Assembly (NCBI GenBank): GCA_947464885.1
Contig: CANHYZ010000004.1
Location: 1-19,487 of the forward strand
Length of the DNA: 19,487 nt
Direction: 5' to 3'
DNA from: Flavobacteriales bacterium
Lineage (GTDB): Bacteria > Bacteroidota > Bacteroidia > Flavobacteriales_D > Sanyastnellaceae
The position numbers were made by a program, and so were the translations under genes. The notes below the pieces were generated by a model. It was not told where the DNA came from. It searched no databases and worked only from the letters and a program-made list of their open reading frames with translations. Shown here in pieces: positions 1-8,200 of this stretch (position 1 is the first letter of the stretch; every line of letters starts with the position of its first letter).

Positions 1-694
1 AACGCTCTATTTGATACCGAATACATTAGGCGGTGGCACTGACAAATACGTCACCACGCAGCTTCAACGTATCTGCGCAGGGACGGAAACATTTATCGTC
101 GAGGAAATCAAAAGTGCTCGCCGTCTTTTACGCCATGCCGGTGTCAGCCGACCGCTGGATGAATTGGAGTTTCTTTCCTTGAATGAGCATACCAAGGCAA
201 ATGATCTCGATGAGCTGCTCAAGCCTCTTTTGGAGGGGCGTGATGTTGGACTCATCAGTGAAGCGGGCTTGCCCTGTGTGGCCGATCCGGGCAGTCTTGT
301 TGTGGAGCTGGCGCACGAGCATGGCATCAAGGTCGTTCCTTTGGTTGGCCCCTCCTCTATTCTGATGGCTTTAATGTCTAGTGGATTTAACGGTCAGCAA
401 TTCACGTTCAACGGCTACCTTCCGCGTGAACGCTCGGAAAGAAGCAGAAAAATCCGTCAACTCGAACAACTGGCCCTTTCGGGAATCACCCAGCTATTCA
501 TGGATGCCCCTTATCGCAACAATCAGGTATTAGACGATCTGCTACAGACCTGTCGCATGGATACCAAACTGTGCATTGCCTCCAACATCACCTGCGACAA
601 CGAGCGCATCAATACGAAAACCATCACGGAGTGGTCGATACGGAAACCGGATTTGAATAAGATGCCGGTGATGTTTGTCTTAGGTAGAAAATAA
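1..694 (+). CDS. RsmI-like SAM-dependent methyltransferase (5' end cut off by window)
   Basis: This is a tetrapyrrole-methylase-fold (TP_methylase) protein related to RsmI, which 2'-O-methylates C1402 of 16S rRNA in the cytoplasm. The frame is open to the window edge: codons from base 2 read T-L-Y-L-I-P-N-T-L-G, matching the family's N-terminal strand (LYIVPTPIGN in E. coli RsmI). The apparent TTG start at base 11 therefore lies inside the gene, and the true start is probably a few codons upstream of the window. Other family matches are ISEAGLPCVADPG (E. coli: VSDAGTPLINDPG) and VVPLVGPSSILMALMSSG. The canonical Gly-Asn after the first strand is replaced by Gly-Gly-Gly, and at about 230 residues the protein is shorter than classical RsmI (about 286), lacking its C-terminal extension. 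I believe Bacteroidota often carry this short paralog beside true RsmI, so the substrate is uncertain and no symbol is given. The family is secure; the exact target is not. Confidence 0.88.
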   Translation, partial: TLYLIPNTLGGGTDKYVTTQLQRICAGTETFIVEEIKSARRLLRHAGVSRPLDELEFLSLNEHTKANDLDELLKPLLEGRDVGLISEAGLPCVADPGSLVVELAHEHGIKVVPLVGPSSILMALMSSGFNGQQFTFNGYLPRERSERSRKIRQLEQLALSGITQLFMDAPYRNNQVLDDLLQTCRMDTKLCIASNITCDNERINTKTITEWSIRKPDLNKMPVMFVLGRK

Positions 695-701
695 AAAGGA
701 G

Positions 702-792
702 GATGACAGATGACAGATGACGGATGACGGATTAATCTGTAATCTGTAATCCGTCATCTGTAATCTGTGTTCCGTAATCTGTCATCAGTTAT
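702..792. repeat. Heptad repeat array with a strand switch (inverted 7-mer array)
   Basis: Thirteen contiguous 7-base units lie in one register. Four units read GATGACA or GATGACG (702-729), a junction unit GATTAAT follows (730-736), then eight units of the complementary sense read CTGTAAT, CCGTCAT, CTGTGTT, CCGTAAT and similar (737-792, the last ones degenerate). The junction contains the palindrome GATTAATC (730-737). The two arms can pair as a long hairpin of about 32 base pairs with scattered G-A mismatches and G-U pairs. The array sits directly after the methyltransferase stop and ahead of the ffh promoter box, so it could separate the two transcripts. Its function is not known from the sequence. 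Confidence 0.9.
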
Positions 793-805
793 CCCCCTTG
801 TGTTC

Positions 806-813
806 TATCTTTG
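806..813 (+). promoter_or_regulatory. Candidate -7 promoter box of ffh (TATCTTTG)
   Basis: TATCTTTG matches the Bacteroidota -7 consensus TAnnTTTG exactly and lies 21 bases before the ffh ATG. A start of transcription near base 820 would give a leader of about 15 bases. No TTG is found at the expected 17-23 base distance upstream, where the degenerate repeats lie, so only half of the promoter is supported. Confidence 0.45.
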
Positions 814-834
814 CCGCCCATTTGATATCAAGCC

Positions 835-2181
835 ATGTTTGAGAATTTAACCGAGAAATTTGACCGGGCCTTTAAAATCCTGAAGGGTGAAGGTAACATT
901 ACCGAAATCAACGTTGCGGAAACTCTGAAAGAGGTGCGCCGCGCGCTGTTGGATGCCGACGTCAACTTTAAAACAGCCAAAGAATTTACCGAGAACGTTA
1001 AGCAGAAGGCTTTGGGTCAGCAGGTACTTACTGCAGTGAAGCCCGGCGAATTGCTGATCAAGATTACACACGATGAGTTAAAGGAACTCATGGGTGGAAC
1101 GGCCAGTGATATCAACTATCAAGGCAATCCCGGGGTGATATTGATGAGCGGTCTGCAAGGATCGGGAAAGACAACGTTCTCCGGAAAACTGGCGAATTAC
1201 CTCTCAACGAAAAAAGGCAAGAAACCATTGCTGGTGGCGTGTGATATCTATCGTCCGGCGGCGATTGACCAGCTGCATGTTGTGGGAGAAAGCATTGGAG
1301 TCGAAGTTTATTCCGAGCGTGAGAATAAGAATGCTGTTTCCATCGCGACCAACGCGTTGAACTACGCCAAGCAGAACGGCTTCAATGTTATGATTGTCGA
1401 TACGGCGGGTCGTCTGGCTATTGATGAGCAGATGATGAAGGAGATTTACGACGTCAAGCAAGCGATTCAGCCAAGCGAAATCCTGTTTGTAGTGGACTCC
1501 ATGACCGGTCAGGATGCCGTGAATACAGCACGTGCATTCAACGAGCGACTCGATTTCGATGGTGTGGTTCTGACCAAGCTCGACGGTGACACCCGCGGTG
1601 GTGCTGCACTTTCGATTAAGAGCGAGGTGAACAAGCCTATTAAGTTTGTAGGTACCGGTGAGAAGATGGATGCGCTGGATGTCTTCTATCCCGAGCGTAT
1701 GGCTAGCCGTATTCTGGGAATGGGTGACGTTGTGTCGCTGGTGGAGCGCGCTCAAGAGCAGTTTGATGAAGAGCAGGCCAAGCGACTGGAGAAGCGTATC
1801 AAGAAAGATCAGTTCGACTTCAACGACTTTGTGGATCAAATAGGACAGATTCGCAAGATGGGTAGCATGAAGGACCTCTTGGGAATGATACCCGGTGTAG
1901 GCAAAGCGATGAAGGATGTCGAAATCAACGAAGACGCCTTCAAGCATATCGAAGCGATCATTCACAGCATGACCCCGACGGAACGCAGCAATCCGAGTAT
2001 AATAAACCCATCACGCAAAGCCCGCATTGCCAAAGGATCGGGCCGTAGTCTGGATGAAGTGAACCGCCTGATGAAGCAGTTCGAGCAGACCAAGCAGATG
2101 ATGAAGATGATGACTAATAAGACCCAAATGGCGCAGATGATGCAACAGATGAAGGGAATGAAAGGGGGAATGCCGAGGTAA
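835..2181 (+). CDS. ffh: Signal recognition particle GTPase Ffh (SRP54)
   Basis: Ffh binds 4.5S RNA to form the bacterial SRP, recognises signal sequences on ribosomes and delivers the nascent chain to FtsY at the inner membrane. The 448 residues match the family's length. An N-terminal helical bundle (about 1-95) precedes the G domain: G1 GLQGSGKTT at 106-114, DIYRPAA near 137-143, G3 DTAGR at 189-193, G4 TKLDGD at 247-252 and the closing GTGEK at 273-277. From about residue 300 comes the M domain, with RIAKGSGRS followed by a helix EVNRLMKQFEQ typical of its RNA-binding part, then a methionine-rich tail (MMKMM, MAQMMQQMKGMKGGM) typical of the signal-sequence groove. The ATG at 835 follows a good -7 box. 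The gene ends next to another short repeat array before purC, with which it may be co-transcribed. No abnormality was seen. Confidence 0.98.
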   Translation: MFENLTEKFDRAFKILKGEGNITEINVAETLKEVRRALLDADVNFKTAKEFTENVKQKALGQQVLTAVKPGELLIKITHDELKELMGGTASDINYQGNPGVILMSGLQGSGKTTFSGKLANYLSTKKGKKPLLVACDIYRPAAIDQLHVVGESIGVEVYSERENKNAVSIATNALNYAKQNGFNVMIVDTAGRLAIDEQMMKEIYDVKQAIQPSEILFVVDSMTGQDAVNTARAFNERLDFDGVVLTKLDGDTRGGAALSIKSEVNKPIKFVGTGEKMDALDVFYPERMASRILGMGDVVSLVERAQEQFDEEQAKRLEKRIKKDQFDFNDFVDQIGQIRKMGSMKDLLGMIPGVGKAMKDVEINEDAFKHIEAIIHSMTPTERSNPSIINPSRKARIAKGSGRSLDEVNRLMKQFEQTKQMMKMMTNKTQMAQMMQQMKGMKGGMPR

Positions 2182-2182
2182 T

Positions 2183-2210
2183 GGCGAGTGACGAGTGGCG
2201 AGTGGCAAAT
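2183..2210. repeat. Heptad repeat array, four GRCGAGT-like units
   Basis: Four 7-base units are joined without spacers: GGCGAGT (2183), GACGAGT (2190), GGCGAGT (2197) and the degenerate GGCAAAT (2204). The array begins two bases after the ffh stop codon. It happens to be open in the purC frame and would add a repeat-encoded N-terminal extension if the ATG overlapping the ffh stop were used, which is a reason to reject that start. Confidence 0.8.
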
Positions 2211-2234
2211 GAACTTTCAACCTTCAATAATCTA

Positions 2235-3179
2235 ATGGCAATCAGCGGAACACACTTCAATTTTCCGGATCAGACGGCCTTTTACAAGGGTAAGGTACGG
2301 GATGTTTATAGCATTGGCGAGGATCTCTTGGTGATGATTGCCAGTGATCGTATATCGGCATTTGATGTCGTATTGCCGCGGGCTATTCCTTTTAAGGGGC
2401 AGGTGTTGAATCAGATTGCGGCGCATATGCTGGAAGCAACGGCCGATGTGGTGCCGAATTGGCGAATGGCTAGTCCGGATCCGAATATCACGATTGGTTA
2501 TCGCTGTGAGCCCTTCAAAGTGGAGATGGTCATTCGTGGATACCTTACAGGTCATGCCTGGCGCACCTACAAAAGCGGGTTACGCGTTTTGTGCGGAGTA
2601 ACATTACCGGAAGGTTTAAAGGAACACGACCGTTTGCCCGAGCCTATCATCACCCCTACGACCAAGGCCAGCGAAGGGCACGACGAGGATATTTCCTGCG
2701 AACAAATCATTGCCCAAGGCATTGTTTCGGAAAGTGATTATGCCCAACTCGAATCTTATACTCGTCAACTTTTTGCCCGCGGAACTGAAATCGCCGCGAA
2801 GCAAGGCTTGATTCTCGTGGATACGAAATATGAATTCGGTAAGCGCGGCGATCAGATCTTGTTGATGGATGAAATCCATACGCCTGATTCATCGCGCTAT
2901 TTCTACGCTGAGGGCTATGCAGAACGTCAGGCTAACGGCGAGCAACAACGTCAACTCAGTAAAGAGTTCGTTCGCGAGTGGTTGATTGAAAACAACTTCA
3001 TGGGCAAGGAGAGTCAAACCGTTCCTGCAATGTCGGATGAATGGCTTGAACAAATTTCAGCGCGTTACATTGAGTTGTACGAGCAAGTGACCGGTAAAAC
3101 ATTCGAGCGTCAGGATTATAGCGGCGCAGATGAGCGGATGGAACAGGCTGTGCTTCGATTTTTGTCGCATAAGTCCTGA
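2235..3179 (+). CDS. purC: Phosphoribosylaminoimidazole-succinocarboxamide synthase (SAICAR synthase)
   Basis: PurC joins CAIR and L-aspartate using ATP to form SAICAR in de novo purine synthesis in the cytosol. Recognisable features in order are the ATP-binding N-terminus YKGKVRDVYSIG, the family signature SDRISAFDVVLP followed by FKGQVLNQIAAH, the segment VIRGYLTGHAWRTYKSG, and the second signature DEIHTPDSSRYF near the C-terminal third. From the ATG at 2235 the protein has 314 residues and begins MAISGTHFNFPDQTAFYKGKVRD, like related Bacteroidota enzymes, which are of the longer (about 300 residue, yeast Ade1-like) type. An upstream in-frame ATG at 2181 would add 18 residues encoded mostly by the heptad repeat and overlap the ffh stop, so I reject it. 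The gene converges on the FN3 protein gene with only 17 bases between the stop codons. Confidence 0.96.
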   Translation: MAISGTHFNFPDQTAFYKGKVRDVYSIGEDLLVMIASDRISAFDVVLPRAIPFKGQVLNQIAAHMLEATADVVPNWRMASPDPNITIGYRCEPFKVEMVIRGYLTGHAWRTYKSGLRVLCGVTLPEGLKEHDRLPEPIITPTTKASEGHDEDISCEQIIAQGIVSESDYAQLESYTRQLFARGTEIAAKQGLILVDTKYEFGKRGDQILLMDEIHTPDSSRYFYAEGYAERQANGEQQRQLSKEFVREWLIENNFMGKESQTVPAMSDEWLEQISARYIELYEQVTGKTFERQDYSGADERMEQAVLRFLSHKS

Positions 3180-3196
3180 TTGAATAATCCACTACC

Positions 3197-5266
3197 CTAT
3201 TCTACCACAACTTGATTAAAGACTGTAAAAGGTGATTCACCTTTGTCTTTGTACGCCGCCTTTATCATGTAAACGTACTTGCCTTTGCCTGTGTAGCTAT
3301 TGTCTTCAAAGTGAATGGCCGTGCCCTCGGCAGTTGTCAAGGAAACAGGGCGCTTTCCATCTTTACCTCGAAACACTGTATAATAATCGACTTCGCCGGC
3401 GGGCTTCGCCCATTGCAATTCAATCGTTCGTTTATCTTTTAAAAAGGTAGCTACGGGCTGCATAATTTGCTCTTTGGTTTGCTTCGGTATGACGCGTACA
3501 TCAACTGTTGGAGCGTAATCCGAAACATTGCCTGCACTATCAATGGCCACAAGGGTGTACTCATAATACATAGCACCTTTAACGGACTTGTCAGAAAATT
3601 CGAGCTTGACTTCGGGCTTTTGCCAGTTTGAAATAACATTCCATTGGGTGGTTCCCGATTCACGACGCATGAGTCTATGTTCCTTCACATCGGCTGAACT
3701 GCTCGGGATAAACTGCAGCTGCACCTCTTGTTGCTTCACCCTAAAATCAGCAAAGAGAGGTCCCACCGGCTTAATGGTATCCGGGCGTGTGAGCACGAGT
3801 ATATCACTATACACACTGTGGTTGTAATTGCGATCGACAGCAGCAATCTTATAGTAGATTTTCTTGGTCAGCGAATTAAGCGTGATGGTATCTACAAAGG
3901 CCGTATCGCGTATGGGAAGAGGTGTTTTATTGCTGAATTCATGGTCGGGTGAATTGGCAAAATAAACGCGATACCCCATGATGTCCATCTCAGGTCCCAA
4001 CTTCCAATGTAATCGCACAACTCCGGTTGTATCAATAGTACCTACCGGCATGAATGGCTTGCCGGGTGCAATGGAGTCGCGAAGGAAACCATAAGCAGGC
4101 AATGACACACTCATGTTTCCCGTTGTGTCGATGGCATAAACCACATAATAGTTTTCGCCCAAAGCGTCTGTCCCATTATCGATCCACGTGCGCGATTTTG
4201 ATGACAAAATCGCATTTTCGATTGGCTGGAAAGGTCCATTAATAACGTTGGATTTACCGATTCGAAACTCTTTAAAATCGGGTGGTGTTTCCGGGTATTC
4301 CCAAACTACCTGGATTTTACCCTTCACATCCTTCGGCTCTTTCATCAATGGAGCCGGTGGCGCATTGCGGTCCTTGCCCATGGATATTTGAATGGGAGAA
4401 TAGGCCGACAATTCGGCAAATGGGGTAACACCTTGCAATCGATACCAATAAGGCTTATAGTTTTCGGTGATGAGTGTGTCGGTATAGTAAACAAAACGCT
4501 CATCCTTCGCAGTTCCCGGCTGATCCGTTTTCATGATGGGGCGCTCGCTGATGCGTCCCCATGATTTACCGTAATCGCCACTGCGTTCAAGCCAGAAGGC
4601 CGTGAAAACGGGATTGTCAGGCATAACATCCCAGCGGAGGGTTACCGATTTGTCGCCACTTTCTGCAGAAAGCAATGGACTTGAAGGAATAGGCTCAATG
4701 GGGTCACCAATGCGAATACCTACCTCCACCGTGTCTTTGATGGTGGGGTGAAGTGAAATCAGTCGATACTGCACTGAGCCGTTAGCCGGAAGTTTAGTGT
4801 CACTCCATCGTAAGGCAAGACCTTGAGCGGTCGGAGCATCTAAATCGGCCATGAGCAATGAAAACGAATAACGCAGCATCGCTTCTTGCGATTGCGCTTT
4901 GATGGAGGAAGCTCCTGCCATTGTTGTATTGAATTGCTTGCCGTACAAGGCCTGCACTGCAATAGGTGCCCATGGATGATTGGCAGGAAATGCAGCCTTC
5001 CATTTATCCAGACTATAAGGCCGAATACTATCGGGCCCGAGCCGCTTGGGTTTGCTGTTCTTCGTTGTATTCTCGTTGAACTCAAAGCGTTCCAGTCGAT
5101 AGCCATATCGATTCATCTGAGCCCATTCAACCGCGTTGAGCGGAGCCCAGCGCAACACAACCGAATCAGCATACTGACGTGCGATGATTCGCAGGTGATC
5201 CTCCTGAGCCTTCAATTGCCAAGCAGAGGAAAGAATGATTATGATAGAAAAAAGTATGCGCTTCAT
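3197..5266 (-). CDS. Exported fibronectin type III repeat protein (third gene of the operon)
   Basis: A 689-residue protein with a clear signal peptide (M-K-R, a hydrophobic core I5-S14, cleavage after LKA|QED). The mature part appears to be made of about six FN3-like beta-sandwich modules. An irregular first one (about 24-180) is followed by modules at roughly 190-298, 300-395, 398-495, 498-592 and 600-689. Typical FN3 signs recur: a tryptophan in strand B (SVTLRWDV, IQVVWEYP, VRLHWKLG, IELQWAKP), a tyrosine-rich strand F (YYVVYAIDTTGN, YYKIAAVDRNYN, YYEYTLVAIDSAGN) and Pro-rich linkers (APPAP, APGKP). No catalytic domain, lipobox or type IX C-terminal sorting domain was seen; the chain ends on the last FN3 strand. 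It starts 3 bases after the giant protein's stop, so the two are surely co-transcribed and perhaps interact. The function is unknown; a binding or structural role is inferred from FN3 modules in general. Confidence 0.9.
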   Translation of the reverse strand: MKRILFSIIIILSSAWQLKAQEDHLRIIARQYADSVVLRWAPLNAVEWAQMNRYGYRLERFEFNENTTKNSKPKRLGPDSIRPYSLDKWKAAFPANHPWAPIAVQALYGKQFNTTMAGASSIKAQSQEAMLRYSFSLLMADLDAPTAQGLALRWSDTKLPANGSVQYRLISLHPTIKDTVEVGIRIGDPIEPIPSSPLLSAESGDKSVTLRWDVMPDNPVFTAFWLERSGDYGKSWGRISERPIMKTDQPGTAKDERFVYYTDTLITENYKPYWYRLQGVTPFAELSAYSPIQISMGKDRNAPPAPLMKEPKDVKGKIQVVWEYPETPPDFKEFRIGKSNVINGPFQPIENAILSSKSRTWIDNGTDALGENYYVVYAIDTTGNMSVSLPAYGFLRDSIAPGKPFMPVGTIDTTGVVRLHWKLGPEMDIMGYRVYFANSPDHEFSNKTPLPIRDTAFVDTITLNSLTKKIYYKIAAVDRNYNHSVYSDILVLTRPDTIKPVGPLFADFRVKQQEVQLQFIPSSSADVKEHRLMRRESGTTQWNVISNWQKPEVKLEFSDKSVKGAMYYEYTLVAIDSAGNVSDYAPTVDVRVIPKQTKEQIMQPVATFLKDKRTIELQWAKPAGEVDYYTVFRGKDGKRPVSLTTAEGTAIHFEDNSYTGKGKYVYMIKAAYKDKGESPFTVFNQVVVE
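3228..3244 (+). terminator. Possible purC terminator hairpin inside the convergent gene
   Basis: AAAGGTGA-T-TCACCTTT is a perfect 17-base inverted repeat (stem 7-8, tiny loop), followed on the + strand by a T-rich but interrupted run (GTCTTTG). It lies 49 bases past the purC stop and inside the 3' end of the opposing FN3 gene. The stem is short and the U tract poor, so the call is tentative. Confidence 0.25.
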
Positions 5267-5269
5267 AAA

Positions 5270-8200
5270 TCAGTAAGTATAAGGTTTACGGTTGTCGATA
5301 GGTGCAAAGTCATCCAGCGTTTGGCACAAAGACGCAGGAGTTCTGTAATAATAGTTCACTTCGTACTGACCATTGTACATGGGCCTCCAGCCCAATCCCA
5401 AAAACTGAAGGAATTTGGTTTTCACATTGTATGGGTAGAATTCACTGGTGGAAGGATGTCCGTAAGTAGCCATAACATTATTACCAATCGTGACCATGCG
5501 TTGACGGTCCATATAGGTATTCAACCCAGTCGCAACCTTCAAGTGCAACGAGCTAGGCGCTGAAACGAACCCTGAGAGTCCGCCAAAACCACCAAAGCCC
5601 GAAGAGGTGCTAAAGGCAGATGATGCCACTTGTGTTGCAGCTAGATTCGAGAAAACTGAATTAGGCGACAAGCTTTGAGGCAGGAACTCGTTGGGTGAAA
5701 GAGGTGCTGCAGCGCTGTAATCAGAATCAAATCGAACCGTCCAACGTGGCGGAATTCCGATAGTATCCGGATTTGATCGCAGCAGTTTGAGAGCAGAGTA
5801 ATTTCCTTGTCGGAACAATTGATACAAATCGTAGATGACAGGGGTGGTATAGGTGGTATTCCAGTTGCCACTTCTCGCATCTGCAAAATAGACTAGCGAC
5901 TTGGTGCGTATAGGGGTAGTTCCACCATCGATGTAAGGGAAACCGTTAACATCATAGGCGTCAAATTTCTCCCCTCCAGTATACTTCGGTTCCAGCCAGG
6001 TAACACTTCCAAATAATTCTGATGCTGTTGAACTAGGATTCTGCGCTTGCATTTTCTGAACGAGTGTATTGTGTTGCGACGTTTTAAAGAAGAACACATA
6101 GAGCAGTTTTTCATTTTTCCGAACCGAACGACCGTTGATTCGATTGTTGCGCGCTTCGGCACCTGTACCCAACGATGCAAACGTTTGCTGCAGAGTCGAG
6201 AACTGTGCTGCCGATACCGATGAGAGCTGACTCGCCGTGATGGCAGCTCCGGCGGCACTCCCGGCTGCTCCACCTGTGGTTCCTACCATATTAGCCATGT
6301 TCTGCTGCATGGTATAGAGAGTACTATCTTTTGAGATCAACTGACATGCATACACCTTGTTATTGAGCAACTGCGGGATTTCGAATGTTATATTTCCTCC
6401 ACTGTAGTTTAGTGCTGTATTGATTTCGGGTCCTCCGTCAACAGGGATGAATCTCACATTAAATTTCCGAATTGTTGATGGTGTTGGATTGGTTGCAAAG
6501 AGCGGATCCATGGTTGACTTAATCTTCACCAAGCCGTCATTGCATTCTCCCTGCAAGAAGTAACGCTGAGTGTTGAATGGATACGAGAACAGCACGGCAT
6601 CGTCCGGAATACGATCGGGGTAAGCTCCTGTTTTAAAGGTGTTCGATTGTTCCGCCACAATGGGTGATCCATCGTTTTTAAGGGCAGGGCCCCAGGTATT
6701 GGTTGCGAAGTTGAACTCCTCCCCTTTCAATTTGATGGTCACCGTATAGTTCGTAAACGGATCCAAAAACGCAGCGGGAACCAGGCTCGACTTAAACTTG
6801 TCGGGCGAAGTGGTGCGTCGAGTTTGAACTAAAACGGTTCCTTTCTTCAGGTCAAAACGTTCTACAACAAAACGGAATCGACGTAAACGTTCAGTTCCAT
6901 TGCTCAACATTTCATTTAAATCGAACGGAGTATCAACCTCTGCATTGAAAGAAGCTTCAGGATTGGTGCCGCAATCTACGTTTTGCTCTCCGTTGTAGGG
7001 CACGAGATCTTCCAGGATTTCGATACCAGCAAGAGGACTTTGAGCGGCAGGTCTGCATTCTTCACCCAACTTGAATTCGAATTGGCAATTACCGCGCACC
7101 ATGCCATTCAAGATATTGTACTGACCTCCGCACGTACCTTGAACCCAGCTTGGATTTGGCAATCCGGTTTGAAGCAGAGCTGCCATGTGGGCGTTAATAA
7201 TACTGAAACGACCGCTAACCACCCACAGATCCACAAAAAGTCCAATGTCCATTCCTACATAGGCATATGCCTTTCCATCGGCATACCAGCCATCCACACC
7301 AATCGTTGATCCCGGAGGCGCCCCTTCGCAAAAGACATCAGGACCATAGTTAAGAAGAGAAATATCAAAACCCATTTGCAAATCCAAACTTGCATAAATT
7401 GGCATGACATCAAAGCTCGGATTAAAGCGTGTTCGTGTACCAAATGCAAAACCATCACCGTTGGCCAACCCAGGATGTCGTTCAATCACAGAAGGAGTTA
7501 TAACGCTGGTAACCTCAGCGGGTGGTTCAAGAGCTGCGGGAAGATTCATACCCACCATGAGGTACGATTCTGTTCTAAAAATACCGGCGACATCGAGTCC
7601 CATTGGTGTAGTGGGGGTACCCGCATGAATAAACCACGTTTCAGGTGAAGCATAAATGTGCACTTCTCCTGCCAAACCACCTTCGTTAACACCTTTGAGT
7701 ACTCCGCCAGCAACATTTACGGTCACTGCAAAACGAGCATCGAAAATATCGCGTGTGAAATCATAAGCTATGCGCACTTCTCCGTGGATTTGTGGATTGC
7801 TTCGGTCGTCAACTTCGCACATGAAGTAACCATTACCTTCGAGATACATTTGAGTGACACCTCCGTTGGCATTGAATTCAGCTCCGAAAGTAACATCAGC
7901 ATTGTATGCATCTCCTTTACCATTACTTCCGAATATAACAGTTGCTTGGAAACCAAAGCCGATGGATTGATCGGGAACAAAGGTTACCCCGGTCAATGTG
8001 AGTCCGGGCGGTGCATCTTCATCATCGGCTTCTGATTCGGAAGTAGCTGACGCTTCCACATTCAGATCGGCCGCAGAAGGCAAAGGAGTAGTTCTTCTCA
8101 TGTGATACCAGGCACCACCACCAAATCCAAATAAATCGAGACCCGACATCAATGTTATACCCGGAGTAAATACAGCCTGAGCATCGACCATCCAGTATCG

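Noticed and set aside
702..792. Could the heptad array be a CRISPR?
   Set aside because: Units are 7 bases with no unique spacers, and no cas gene is present.
1204..1965. A 253-residue open frame antisense to ffh
   Set aside because: It lies wholly opposite the well-conserved ffh G and M domains, its translation shows no domain, and its openness follows from ffh codon usage.
4886..5563. A 225-residue + strand open frame spanning the FN3/giant gene junction
   Set aside because: It is antisense to two strongly supported genes, has no recognisable domain and an unnatural composition, and no promoter was seen.
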